From: Chryseobacterium hagamense
GTDB lineage: Bacteria; Bacteroidota; Bacteroidia; Flavobacteriales; Weeksellaceae
Assembly: GCF_007991455.1 (NCBI RefSeq)
Contig: NZ_BJYJ01000014.1
Location: forward strand, 62,001 to 126,000
Direction: 5' to 3'
Length of the DNA stretch: 64,000 nucleotides
Position 1 is the stretch's first letter, and each line of letters begins with the position of its first letter. The position numbers and the translations under genes are program-made. The notes below the pieces were generated by a model. The model searched no databases. It saw only the letters and a list, made by a program, of their open reading frames with translations, and was not told the DNA's origin. Positions 17,987 through 27,204 of the stretch are shown here, in pieces.

Positions 17987-18583
17987 TTAAATAGTTAAAT
18001 CTACCTGTTCCTGAAGTTCAAGACCTTTCCTGAAGAATTCTACGATGAATAATACCAAAATGCCGAAAAACAGAAATATCATAACGGAATATGTCGTGGA
18101 AAATACCGTTTTCAAACTGAACGGGATGGTGGCTATACTTACCACGGCGTACAGAATATTGATCCAGCCGAATTTTTTAAGCCATGAAAGCGCACGGGCA
18201 TTGAAGACATTCTCCTGGCTTATTTCTTTCAGGAATTTGTAGCCCGTGTAACAGAACAGGGTAACAAAAACAGAATTGCAGGCAAAATGAATGACGCTGA
18301 AGATGTTGAATAATCCGGTAAGAAGATTCTGATCCGTAAATGGGACAAAAATTTTAAATTTCATCATACCGGATAACGGCTGCGTCCATTGATTTTTGGA
18401 CCAACCGACATCTGTGCCTAAGATGAACAAGTCTGAAAGAATATTGTTTCCTGTTTTGAAATTGTAAGCCAGAACTGACCATCCGAAAATCTGATACACA
18501 CCTTGCAAAGCAAAGAGGATGAACAACACCAGCATAAGGTAGCTGATGTATTGTGAAAGCGAATTTTTCCCGATAATTTTCAT
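17987..18583 (-). CDS. DUF2975 membrane protein
   Basis: Encodes 198 residues with four predicted membrane helices (near residues 12-32, 92-112, 140-158 and 163-185). The overall pattern and the immediately downstream YozG-like regulator identify a DUF2975 protein. The function of the family is unknown; linkage to an XRE regulator suggests membrane-associated control of that regulator or a joint response. The DNA is relatively A+T-rich. The start ATG directly follows the repeat-containing promoter. Confidence 0.85.
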   Translation of the reverse strand: MKIIGKNSLSQYISYLMLVLFILFALQGVYQIFGWSVLAYNFKTGNNILSDLFILGTDVGWSKNQWTQPLSGMMKFKIFVPFTDQNLLTGLFNIFSVIHFACNSVFVTLFCYTGYKFLKEISQENVFNARALSWLKKFGWINILYAVVSIATIPFSLKTVFSTTYSVMIFLFFGILVLFIVEFFRKGLELQEQVDLTI

Positions 18584-18646
18584 TGTTGTTAATTTTATTT
18601 ATTGCAAATGTATAAAAATTTATTGTTTTACGATAAAAATTTATTG
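18584..18646 (-). promoter_or_regulatory. Promoter with three 21-bp-spaced repeats upstream of DUF2975-XRE
   Basis: TAAAAATTTATTG occurs at 18613-18625 and again at 18634-18646, and a third partial copy (TTTTATTTATTG) ends at 18604, so the three TTTATTG ends are exactly 21 bp apart. A -7 element TACATTTG (minus strand, 18612-18605) lies between copies one and two. Repeats spaced two helical turns apart over a promoter suggest operator sites, perhaps for the XRE protein encoded in the operon. Confidence 0.5.
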
Positions 18647-18819
18647 AATTATTTTTAAATAAATAAATCTTAATAAAGGTTTGACAAAGAATAGTAAGGA
18701 CCGAAAATTGCATGGAATGTCTTGCGGGATATGATTTTATAATAATTTTAACAGCCTGAACTTTTGATTTTAGAGCTGTATTTTCTAAATTCGTAATCAA
18801 CCAACAAAATCTATTACTT

Positions 18820-18939
18820 ATGGGAAAAGGAGACAAAAAATCCAAAAGAGGTAAAATCAACAATGGAAGCTACGGGAAAAGAAGACCCAGAAAAGCTTCA
18901 AAATCAGTAACGGCTTCCGAAGAGAAGACCAAAAATTAA
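18820..18939 (+). CDS. Small ribosomal protein bTHX
   Basis: Encodes only 39 residues: MGKGDKKSKRGKINNGSYG, then KRRPRKASKSVTASEEKTKN. The MGKGDKKSKRGKI...GSYGK.RPRK signature is that of the THX family, a tiny basic protein bound in the head of the 30S subunit, first described in Thermus and common in Bacteroidota. It is shorter than most gene-finder cut-offs. A bidirectional terminator follows 3 bp after the stop codon. The promoter was not pinned down. Confidence 0.9.
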   Translation: MGKGDKKSKRGKINNGSYGKRRPRKASKSVTASEEKTKN

Positions 18940-18942
18940 ACC

Positions 18943-18976
18943 AAAAGACCGGCAAAATCATTCGCCGGTCTTTTTT
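18943..18976. terminator. Bidirectional terminator between bTHX and the DUF937 gene
   Basis: AAAAGACCGGC and GCCGGTCTTTT form a perfect 11-bp stem with a 10-nt loop, with T runs on both strands. It can serve bTHX on the plus strand and the DUF937 gene (ending at 18999) on the minus strand. Confidence 0.9.
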
Positions 18977-18998
18977 ATATATAACAAAATTAAATTAA

Positions 18999-19655
18999 TT
19001 ATTTTCCGAAGAATCCTCCGAGGATATCTCCCAATCCGCCGCCGCCTTGCTGTTTCTTCTGCTCATTCCCTCCGAGCACGCTTCCGATAATATCATTGAG
19101 CGGGTTTCCGGAAGACTGCGTATTTCCGCCACCTAAGACACTTCCCAGAATATCATTCAAAGGGCTGGAGTGCTGTTGCCGGGATTCATTGGATGCATTG
19201 CCTAAAATGCCACCCAACAGATCGCCCAAACCACCGGCACCTACATTGTTCTGTTGTTTTTCCTTGCCGATGTAACCCATAATAACCGGAGCCAGCATGG
19301 AAAGGATCGGTCCAATTTTATCAATCGAAATCCCGGTATTCTGCGAAAGCCTGCTTTCTACATTCGGTTTTTCTTCACCGAAAATGTGGTTTAAGATGGA
19401 ACTGCCTTCAGACTGTCTGGCATCGGCTTGTGAAACATCGTTAAGGATACTTCCGTCGTGGTCTTTATCCAAAGCATTGTTCAGGGCTTCAGCCTCGTTG
19501 GCGTCCTGTGATTTTTTTCTGAGGTAAGAAATAATCAGTGGGGCAGCCACGGCAAGTAAAGCAATGACCTGTGTCTTGCTGATTCCGAATTTCGTTTCTG
19601 CCTGTTCAGCAACCTGGTTTCCGGTGTTGCCTGTAAGTAAATCGATAAGACCCAT
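18999..19655 (-). CDS. DUF937-domain protein
   Basis: Encodes 218 residues. The N-terminal DUF937 region (MGLIDLLTGNTGNQVAEQAETKFGISKTQVIALLAVAAPLIISYLRKK) repeats weakly around residue 100 (ESRLSQNTGISIDKIGPILSMLAPVIMGYIGKEK). The C-terminus is a glycine-rich tail with four copies of an LxDIxGxxLG-like motif separated by Gln/Asn/Ser-rich spacers. DUF937 proteins (YidB-like) have no established function. The gene is isolated, with a terminator downstream and no clear promoter match found. Confidence 0.85.
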   Translation of the reverse strand: MGLIDLLTGNTGNQVAEQAETKFGISKTQVIALLAVAAPLIISYLRKKSQDANEAEALNNALDKDHDGSILNDVSQADARQSEGSSILNHIFGEEKPNVESRLSQNTGISIDKIGPILSMLAPVIMGYIGKEKQQNNVGAGGLGDLLGGILGNASNESRQQHSSPLNDILGSVLGGGNTQSSGNPLNDIIGSVLGGNEQKKQQGGGGLGDILGGFFGK

Positions 19656-19766
19656 AGTTTGTGTTTATTTTTTAGTGATGATTAAACCCTATCAAAAAAT
19701 ATTCCCCAACGGTTTTTTAATTAAAATTGAATGAATAAATTTAAAAATAAGATTTGATGGACAGGC

Positions 19767-20276
19767 CTAGTTTTTCAGAATCGGAACATTGGAGCAGGCT
19801 TCTCCGAACATCAGTGACTTAACGATCGGCTGCAGCTGCTCGACCAGTTCGATATAAGCGTTTTCCGGAATTTCTTTATCGGTACATCCTTTTACCAGCA
19901 CCCTTTTGCCTCTCATTTCTTCAAAATCATGCCGCTGGATGGCATTGTGCATCAGGATTACTTCCAGGTCTTCACGGTTTCCGAAAACGATCTTTTTGGT
20001 AACACCGGCGAGTCTCGCCGTAATTAAAAAATAAGCCCAGAGCGGAACAATGGCATCCGCCGAATTGTATACGTAAACATAGGCATCCCGGTAAGCTTCA
20101 ACGTCGATTGCCGCTACCTTTTCCCGGAAGTCTTTTTCTTTCAGGATCATTTCCATGAAAAGAAAATCCTTCAGGTCGATTCCCTTCCGCTCTCCCTTCG
20201 GAACCAGATCGGTAAGATCAAAATTGATCAGTCCGCTTTCCGCAACTTTATTCCTGATTTCAAATTCTTCTGACAT
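19767..20276 (-). CDS. DUF2480 family protein
   Basis: Encodes 169 residues, soluble, without signal peptide. The pattern SGLINFDLTDLVPKGERKGIDLKDFLFMEMILKEKDFRE followed by YVYVYNSADAIVPLWAYFLI and GCTDKEIPENAYIELVEQLQPIVKSLMFGEACSNVPI matches the DUF2480 family, which is restricted to Bacteroidota and has no known function. The conserved cysteines near the middle and end might bind a metal, but that is speculation. It is divergent from lpxB; the two promoters overlap. Confidence 0.82.
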   Translation of the reverse strand: MSEEFEIRNKVAESGLINFDLTDLVPKGERKGIDLKDFLFMEMILKEKDFREKVAAIDVEAYRDAYVYVYNSADAIVPLWAYFLITARLAGVTKKIVFGNREDLEVILMHNAIQRHDFEEMRGKRVLVKGCTDKEIPENAYIELVEQLQPIVKSLMFGEACSNVPILKN

Positions 20277-20286
20277 TTTTTATCAT

Positions 20287-20304
20287 TATCTTTGGGCAAA
20301 TTTA
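20287..20304. promoter_or_regulatory. Face-to-face -7 elements of lpxB and the DUF2480 gene
   Basis: TATCTTTG on the plus strand (20287-20294) and TAAATTTG on the minus strand (20304-20297) are separated by only two bases. Each transcript would start within the -7 element of the other, so the promoters should compete for polymerase. No good -33 element was found for either, which lowers confidence. Confidence 0.4.
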
Positions 20305-20321
20305 CAAATTAAGATGCTACC

Positions 20322-20399
20322 ATGTCTTATTTGTTCTCTATTCCCATGATAGAAACCTCCCATGACAAAGAGATCAAAGATGGTTTCGAGGGGATTTAA
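20322..20399 (+). CDS. Possible 25-residue leader ORF before lpxB
   Basis: ATG at 20322 opens a frame of 25 codons (MSYLFSIPMIETSHDKEIKD, then GFEGI) ending 21 bp before lpxB. It lies in the roughly 120-nt leader implied by the TATCTTTG element. There is no database support; it may be chance. Confidence 0.2.
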   Translation: MSYLFSIPMIETSHDKEIKDGFEGI

Positions 20400-20420
20400 A
20401 ATTTAAAAGATTTCGGAGGA

Positions 20421-21524
20421 ATGAAGTATTATATTATCGCCGGTGAGGCTTCCGGAGACCTGCACGGAAGCAATTTGATAAAAGCTTTGAAACAGCAGGA
20501 CCCTGCTGCGGAATTCCGGTTCTGGGGCGGCGATCTGATGGCCAGGCAGGGCGGTACACTGGTGAAACATTACCGCGATCTCGCTTTTATGGGCTTTCTG
20601 GAAGTTGCGATGAACCTGCGGACGATCCTGAACAATATTAAATTCTGTAAGGAAGACCTCCGCAAAAACATGCCGGACGTCCTGGTCCTGGTAGATTACC
20701 CGGGATTTAATCTGAGGATTGCCAAATTTGCCAAAGAGCTTGGGATTAAAGTGGTGTATTATATCTCCCCGCAGCTTTGGGCCTGGAAAGAGGGCAGGGT
20801 GGAGATCATTAAAAAATACGTGGACGAAATGATGGTGATCCTTCCTTTTGAAGAGGATTTCTATAAAAAACATGGCGTTCATTCCCATTTTGTCGGCCAC
20901 CCTCTGCTGGATGCCATTTCCACTCTGGAAGATCTTAATGTTGAAAGCTTTAAAAAGGAAAACGGACTGAATGAAAAGGAAATCATTGCTCTGTTACCGG
21001 GCTCCCGGAAACAGGAAGTTGAAAAGATGCTTGCCATGATGCTTTCCGTAAGACCTTATTTTCAGGAATATCAGTTCGTAATTGCCGGGGCACCGAGCCT
21101 TCCGAAAGAATTTTACCAGAATTACGTCGACGATAATGTGCACTTTGTCTCCAATAAAACCTACGACCTGCTGAGGTGCTCCAAGGCTGCGCTCGTCACT
21201 TCCGGAACCGCAACCCTAGAAACCGCTCTGCTGAATGTGCCTGAAGTGGTCTGCTACCGGGGAAGCAAAGTTTCCTATGCCATTGCCAGACGTCTGGTTA
21301 AGAATATCAAATACATCTCTTTGGTTAACCTTATTATAGACCGTGAAGTGGTAAAGGAACTGATCCAGAATGACCTGAATACGAACAACCTGGTGGAAGA
21401 GCTGAAAAAGATCCTGGCTACCGAAAAAAGGTTTGAAGTTTTGCGGGATTATGAGCTGCTGAGGGAAAAATTAGGCGGAAAAGGCGCAAGTGATAAGGCG
21501 GCGGAAGTGATACTGCAAGTTTAA
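20421..21524 (+). CDS. lpxB: Lipid-A-disaccharide synthase
   Basis: Encodes 367 residues. The N-terminus MKYYIIAGEASGDLHGSNLIKAL is the LpxB signature. Further conserved features are FWGGDLMARQGG, VDYPGFNLRIAK, YYISPQLWAWKEGR, ALLPGSRKQEV and the nucleotide-sugar-binding region near SGTATLETAL. It condenses UDP-diacylglucosamine with lipid X to make the lipid A disaccharide, acting at the inner membrane as a GT-B glycosyltransferase. A GGAGG lies a few bases before the ATG, an unusually good Shine-Dalgarno site for this phylum. A strong terminator follows. Confidence 0.95.
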   Translation: MKYYIIAGEASGDLHGSNLIKALKQQDPAAEFRFWGGDLMARQGGTLVKHYRDLAFMGFLEVAMNLRTILNNIKFCKEDLRKNMPDVLVLVDYPGFNLRIAKFAKELGIKVVYYISPQLWAWKEGRVEIIKKYVDEMMVILPFEEDFYKKHGVHSHFVGHPLLDAISTLEDLNVESFKKENGLNEKEIIALLPGSRKQEVEKMLAMMLSVRPYFQEYQFVIAGAPSLPKEFYQNYVDDNVHFVSNKTYDLLRCSKAALVTSGTATLETALLNVPEVVCYRGSKVSYAIARRLVKNIKYISLVNLIIDREVVKELIQNDLNTNNLVEELKKILATEKRFEVLRDYELLREKLGGKGASDKAAEVILQV

Positions 21525-21535
21525 AAAGTAAATAC

Positions 21536-21578
21536 AAAAATAAAAATCGCGGAAATTTTTTCTGCAATTTTTATTTTT
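21536..21578 (+). terminator. Terminator after lpxB
   Basis: AAAAATAAAAATCGC and GCAATTTTTATTTTT form a 15-bp stem with one mismatch, ending in T. Confidence 0.75.
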
Positions 21579-21620
21579 CACAAAGGATAGAGTCCGTTTT
21601 TAAAAATTCTGTCCTTTCGA

Positions 21621-21652
21621 TTTGTCTTTGTTTATACGATTGGATATTTTTG
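21621..21652 (+). promoter_or_regulatory. Promoter of comEC
   Basis: TTTG at 21621-21624 is followed 20 bp later by TATTTTTG (21645-21652), a full match to the Bacteroidota consensus. It ends 13 bp before the proposed TTG start codon. Confidence 0.6.
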
Positions 21653-21665
21653 GATATCACAAATC

Positions 21666-23441
21666 TTGGAATTGAATAAACAGCCGTTTCTCATTCTCGC
21701 CATCTGCTTCATCCTGGGGATCTTTTTTCAGGACTTTTTTCATTTGGATAAAACTGTTATTTACGGGATTTCGGGAACAGGTTTCCTGCTCTTAATCCCT
21801 GCCTTTTTCAACAGGTATATGTTGTTTAAAATCAGGCCATACCTTTTGGGAGTCACTTTTTTTTCAGTCGGAATAGTATTGCATTTTTTCAATACGGCTC
21901 CGGCACAAAATCTAAAGATCGGCAAAAATGAGGAAGTTGTTTTTAAAATAGCCAAAAAACTGAATTCCAACCTGAAAAACAGGAAGTATGAAGCCGTCGT
22001 CCGGACCGGTAAAGAATATTTTAATGCAGTGGTTTATATTCCGAAGAAAGAAAAGGCATTGGATTTTAAACATTACTACAAAACCAGGGCTTATCTTTCA
22101 AAACCTAAAACTCCGCAGTATGATTTCCAGTTTGATTATTCAAAATATTTGAAAAGGAAAAATATTGAATACCAGTGTTATATCAGCGATGAGGTTTTTG
22201 CTTCCGGACGGAACGATTTAAGCTGGAGCGAAAAATGTTCCCAGAGAAGACTGGAAATACTGCAACAGATTGATAAAACAGGATTGTCGCCGACGTCCGG
22301 AGAATTCCTGAAAGGGATTATTCTCGCAGACCGTACAGAAATTGATGAGCAGACGGTTCAGGATTTCAGCCGGTCCGGCCTGATACATTTCCTGGCGATT
22401 TCGGGGACCCATATTGTAGTTATCTTCGGGATCTTCTACTTTGTTTTTGTAAAGGTACTGCCATTGAAATTCAGAAAGTTTGCTGTTGTTTCAAGTTTGC
22501 TGTTTATCTGGCTGTTCACCGCTTTTATCGGTTTCGGAAGTTCGGTGGTTCGTTCAAGCCTGATGCTGACCATTTATTTTATTTATGTGATGCTGCAGCG
22601 AAAAACGGATTTGCTGCATTCGCTGTCATTATCAGCATTGATTATTCTGATCTTCGAAACACAGCAGATTTTTGACGTAGGATTCCAGCTCAGCTTCCTT
22701 GCCGTTCTTGGAATTTACTGGCTGAATCAGCCGATTCTAAGCCATTTTCCGATACAGGATACCTGGTTTAAGAAAATCATCTTCAATACCATTTCGATTT
22801 CCATTTCCGCCCAATTGGCAACATTGCCCTTGGTGCTGTTTTACTTTCATCAGTTTTCTTTCATATCTGTTGTTGCCAATTTTTTTATCGTTCCATTTTC
22901 GGAAGTGATTATCATTTTTTCTTTTTTGACGACCGCTCTGATTGCCGTTAATCTTGATTTTGACTGGATCATTATAGTTTATGATCTTATAATTCAGTTG
23001 CTGCTCAGGATTATCCATTGGTTTGCGGATTTCGATTCCCTGTTTTTAGAAAATATCCCGCTGAATGGGGTAGAAGTGGGATTTCTGTTTCTGATAATCT
23101 ATTTTCTGAGGTTTGCCGTGGAAAGATTAAGTGTTCAGAATTCAGGGAAAGCGGTTATCGCCGTTATTCTGTTCCTTATGGTAAGAATAGGTTTCAATCT
23201 GTACATGCAGCAGCAGGAGGAAATTTTAATTCATGAATTTTCCGGCCATAAACTGCTGTCCGTGAAACAGGGAAATCAGGCCTGTTTCTGGATTGCCGGA
23301 GATTCGGATCAGAAGAAAATCAGGCAGTATGTTATCAATCCCTACTGCTCTTCCCGACGCATTGTAAAAGTGGAAATCAGAAGATTCCCAGGCAATACCC
23401 GGAAAGCAGCGTATAACGGAATCGTTTATGAAGTTAATTAA
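21666..23441 (+). CDS. comEC: ComEC/Rec2-family membrane channel protein
   Basis: Encodes 591 residues from a TTG start at 21666 (MELNKQPFLILAICFILGI); no ATG lies near, and the first in-frame ATG would cut off the first membrane helices. Order of parts: N-terminal membrane helices with a DUF4131-type OB-fold region (about 25-200), then the Competence domain with GLIHFLAISGTHIVVIFGIFYF and many membrane helices to about residue 505. The family moves single-stranded DNA across the inner membrane during natural transformation. The metallo-beta-lactamase-like domain found at the C-terminus of Bacillus ComEC is absent; only about 75 soluble residues follow the last helix. Competence has not been shown for this organism. 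Confidence 0.88.
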   Translation: MELNKQPFLILAICFILGIFFQDFFHLDKTVIYGISGTGFLLLIPAFFNRYMLFKIRPYLLGVTFFSVGIVLHFFNTAPAQNLKIGKNEEVVFKIAKKLNSNLKNRKYEAVVRTGKEYFNAVVYIPKKEKALDFKHYYKTRAYLSKPKTPQYDFQFDYSKYLKRKNIEYQCYISDEVFASGRNDLSWSEKCSQRRLEILQQIDKTGLSPTSGEFLKGIILADRTEIDEQTVQDFSRSGLIHFLAISGTHIVVIFGIFYFVFVKVLPLKFRKFAVVSSLLFIWLFTAFIGFGSSVVRSSLMLTIYFIYVMLQRKTDLLHSLSLSALIILIFETQQIFDVGFQLSFLAVLGIYWLNQPILSHFPIQDTWFKKIIFNTISISISAQLATLPLVLFYFHQFSFISVVANFFIVPFSEVIIIFSFLTTALIAVNLDFDWIIIVYDLIIQLLLRIIHWFADFDSLFLENIPLNGVEVGFLFLIIYFLRFAVERLSVQNSGKAVIAVILFLMVRIGFNLYMQQQEEILIHEFSGHKLLSVKQGNQACFWIAGDSDQKKIRQYVINPYCSSRRIVKVEIRRFPGNTRKAAYNGIVYEVN

Positions 23442-23534
23442 CCGTCCTATTTTCTTCTTTTTCTTTTATTTATAATATTTTACGATCTTATTTAGAAACG
23501 TTACAAACTGGCTTTATGTGAGATTTCTCACTTT

Positions 23535-23562
23535 TTGATGTTCTTAACATTTCTTAATTTTG
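23535..23562 (+). promoter_or_regulatory. Promoter of sdhCAB
   Basis: TTG at 23535 and TAATTTTG at 23555-23562 with a 17-bp spacer match the consensus. It lies 23 bp before the sdhC ATG. Confidence 0.55.
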
Positions 23563-23585
23563 TGGAAAATCAAATTTAAACTTAT

Positions 23586-24248
23586 ATGGCAGGTTTAACG
23601 AGTTCTACGATAGGTAGAAAATATGCTATGGCATTGTCGGCTATTTTTTTGCTGATATTTCTGATAATGCACCTTTCTGTAAACCTTTTGTCGGTTTTTG
23701 GTGCGGATGCTTATAACAATGCTTCGCAGTTTATGGGGTATAATCCTCTGATCCAATTTATAATGCAGCCGGTTCTGATCATTGCTGTGGTGTTCCATTT
23801 CGTAATGGGATTTGTCCTGGAAATTAAAAACCAGAAGGCACGTCCCATCAAATACGAGTCAAATAATCCTTCTCACAACTCTACCTGGATGTCCAGAAAT
23901 ATGATTATTTCAGGGGCTGTGATTCTGGCCTTTATTTTTCTTCACATGTATGACTTCTGGTTTCATGAAATGAACTACAAGTACATTAATGGGCTTCCGG
24001 TTGAAGAATCCCGTTTCTGGGGAGACCTGCACGCAAAGTTCGCCGATGTGTGGAGAGTCGCTCTGTATGTAATTTCGTTCGTTTTATTAGGATTGCACCT
24101 GGCACACGGATTCCAGTCTTCATTCCAGTCGATCGGTGCAAGACATCCGAAGTATACACCGGTCATCAAAGCCATCGGAAAATGGTATTCCATTCTTATT
24201 CCGGCAGGTTTTATTTTTATCGCAATTTTTCACTTTGTAACTCAATAA
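23586..24248 (+). CDS. sdhC: Succinate dehydrogenase cytochrome b subunit
   Basis: Encodes 220 residues with five predicted membrane helices and histidines placed for two b-type hemes (MHLSVNLL, VFHFVMGFVLEIKNQKARP, FLHMYDFWFHEM, GLHLAHGFQSSFQSIG, IFHFVTQ). This is the single-subunit type B anchor used by Bacteroidota menaquinone-linked enzymes. It anchors SdhAB and passes electrons between the quinone pool and the iron-sulfur subunit. First gene of sdhCAB, 17 bp before sdhA. Confidence 0.93.
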   Translation: MAGLTSSTIGRKYAMALSAIFLLIFLIMHLSVNLLSVFGADAYNNASQFMGYNPLIQFIMQPVLIIAVVFHFVMGFVLEIKNQKARPIKYESNNPSHNSTWMSRNMIISGAVILAFIFLHMYDFWFHEMNYKYINGLPVEESRFWGDLHAKFADVWRVALYVISFVLLGLHLAHGFQSSFQSIGARHPKYTPVIKAIGKWYSILIPAGFIFIAIFHFVTQ

Positions 24249-24265
24249 TATCAAGATACTAAATT

Positions 24266-26278
<2,013 letters not shown>

Positions 26279-26302
26279 TCTCCAACCTATAAATACATCA
26301 TT

Positions 26303-27070
26303 ATGAGTGCAAAAAAAGGCCTTCATCTTACCCTAAAAATTTGGAGACAAAAAAATAGCAAAACCAAAGGTCAGTTTGAGACCTACAAAATATCAGACGT
26401 TTCTACGGATTCTTCATTCCTTGAAATGCTGGATATTCTGAACGAAAATATCATCAACGAAGGAAAAGAGCCCATCGCTTTCGACCACGACTGCCGTGAG
26501 GGGATCTGCGGAATGTGTTCCCTTTACATCAACGGCAGAGCGCACGGTCCCGATACAGGGATTACGACCTGCCAGCTTCACATGAGAATGTTCAAAGACG
26601 GTGAAACCATTGTTATCGAGCCATGGAGAAGTGCCGCTTTCCCGGTGATTAAAGATTTAATGGTAGACCGAAGTGCTTTCGACAGGGTAATGGCCGCCGG
26701 AGGATTCATTTCGGTAAACACATCAGGAAATACCCTTGATGCCAACGCGATCCCTGTTCCTAAAGATGATGCCGACAAAGCCATGGACGCTGCGGCGTGC
26801 ATCGGATGCGGAGCTTGCGTAGCGACCTGTAAAAACGGATCGGCCATGCTGTTCGTAGGAGCAAAAGTTTCACAGTACGCACTTTTACCACAAGGTAGGA
26901 TCGAAGCAAAAAGAAGAGTACTGAATATGGTGAAAGCCATGGACGAAGAAGGATTCGGAAACTGTTCCAATACCGGTGCCTGTGAAGTGGAATGTCCTAA
27001 AGGAATTTCCCTTGAAAACATTGCGCGTATGAACAGAGAGTATATCACAGCTTTCGTTGACCGAGGATAG
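26303..27070 (+). CDS. sdhB: Succinate dehydrogenase iron-sulfur subunit
   Basis: Encodes 255 residues. The N-terminal ferredoxin fold carries the 2Fe-2S cysteines (CREGICGMC and a further Cys in TTCQ). The C-terminal half holds [12 protein letters not shown] and [15 protein letters not shown] for the 4Fe-4S and 3Fe-4S clusters. It passes electrons from FAD to the quinone site. Last gene of sdhCAB, with a terminator 19 bp downstream. Confidence 0.96.
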   Translation: MSAKKGLHLTLKIWRQKNSKTKGQFETYKISDVSTDSSFLEMLDILNENIINEGKEPIAFDHDCREGICGMCSLYINGRAHGPDTGITTCQLHMRMFKDGETIVIEPWRSAAFPVIKDLMVDRSAFDRVMAAGGFISVNTSGNTLDANAIPVPKDDADKAMDAAACIGCGACVATCKNGSAMLFVGAKVSQYALLPQGRIEAKRRVLNMVKAMDEEGFGNCSNTGACEVECPKGISLENIARMNREYITAFVDRG

Positions 27071-27088
27071 ATTTAACAGAGATATCAG

Positions 27089-27124
27089 AAAAAATCGTCT
27101 CCGTTATGGATGGCGATTTTTTTT
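27089..27124 (+). terminator. Terminator of sdhCAB
   Basis: AAAAAATCG and CGATTTTTT enclose a 16-nt loop and are followed by further T. Confidence 0.8.
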
Positions 27125-27154
27125 AGTTAAATCTTTCATAAAAATAATATTAAA

Positions 27155-27186
27155 TTGCTTTTAGTTTATCGAAAAAACTATTTTTG
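27155..27186 (+). promoter_or_regulatory. Promoter of the thioredoxin-fold lipoprotein gene
   Basis: TTG at 27155 and TATTTTTG at 27179-27186 (21-bp spacer) fit the consensus. The -7 element overlaps an in-frame TTG at 27184, so the ATG at 27205 is the true start. Confidence 0.55.
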
Positions 27187-27204
27187 CCTAATTATAAATT
27201 CAAA

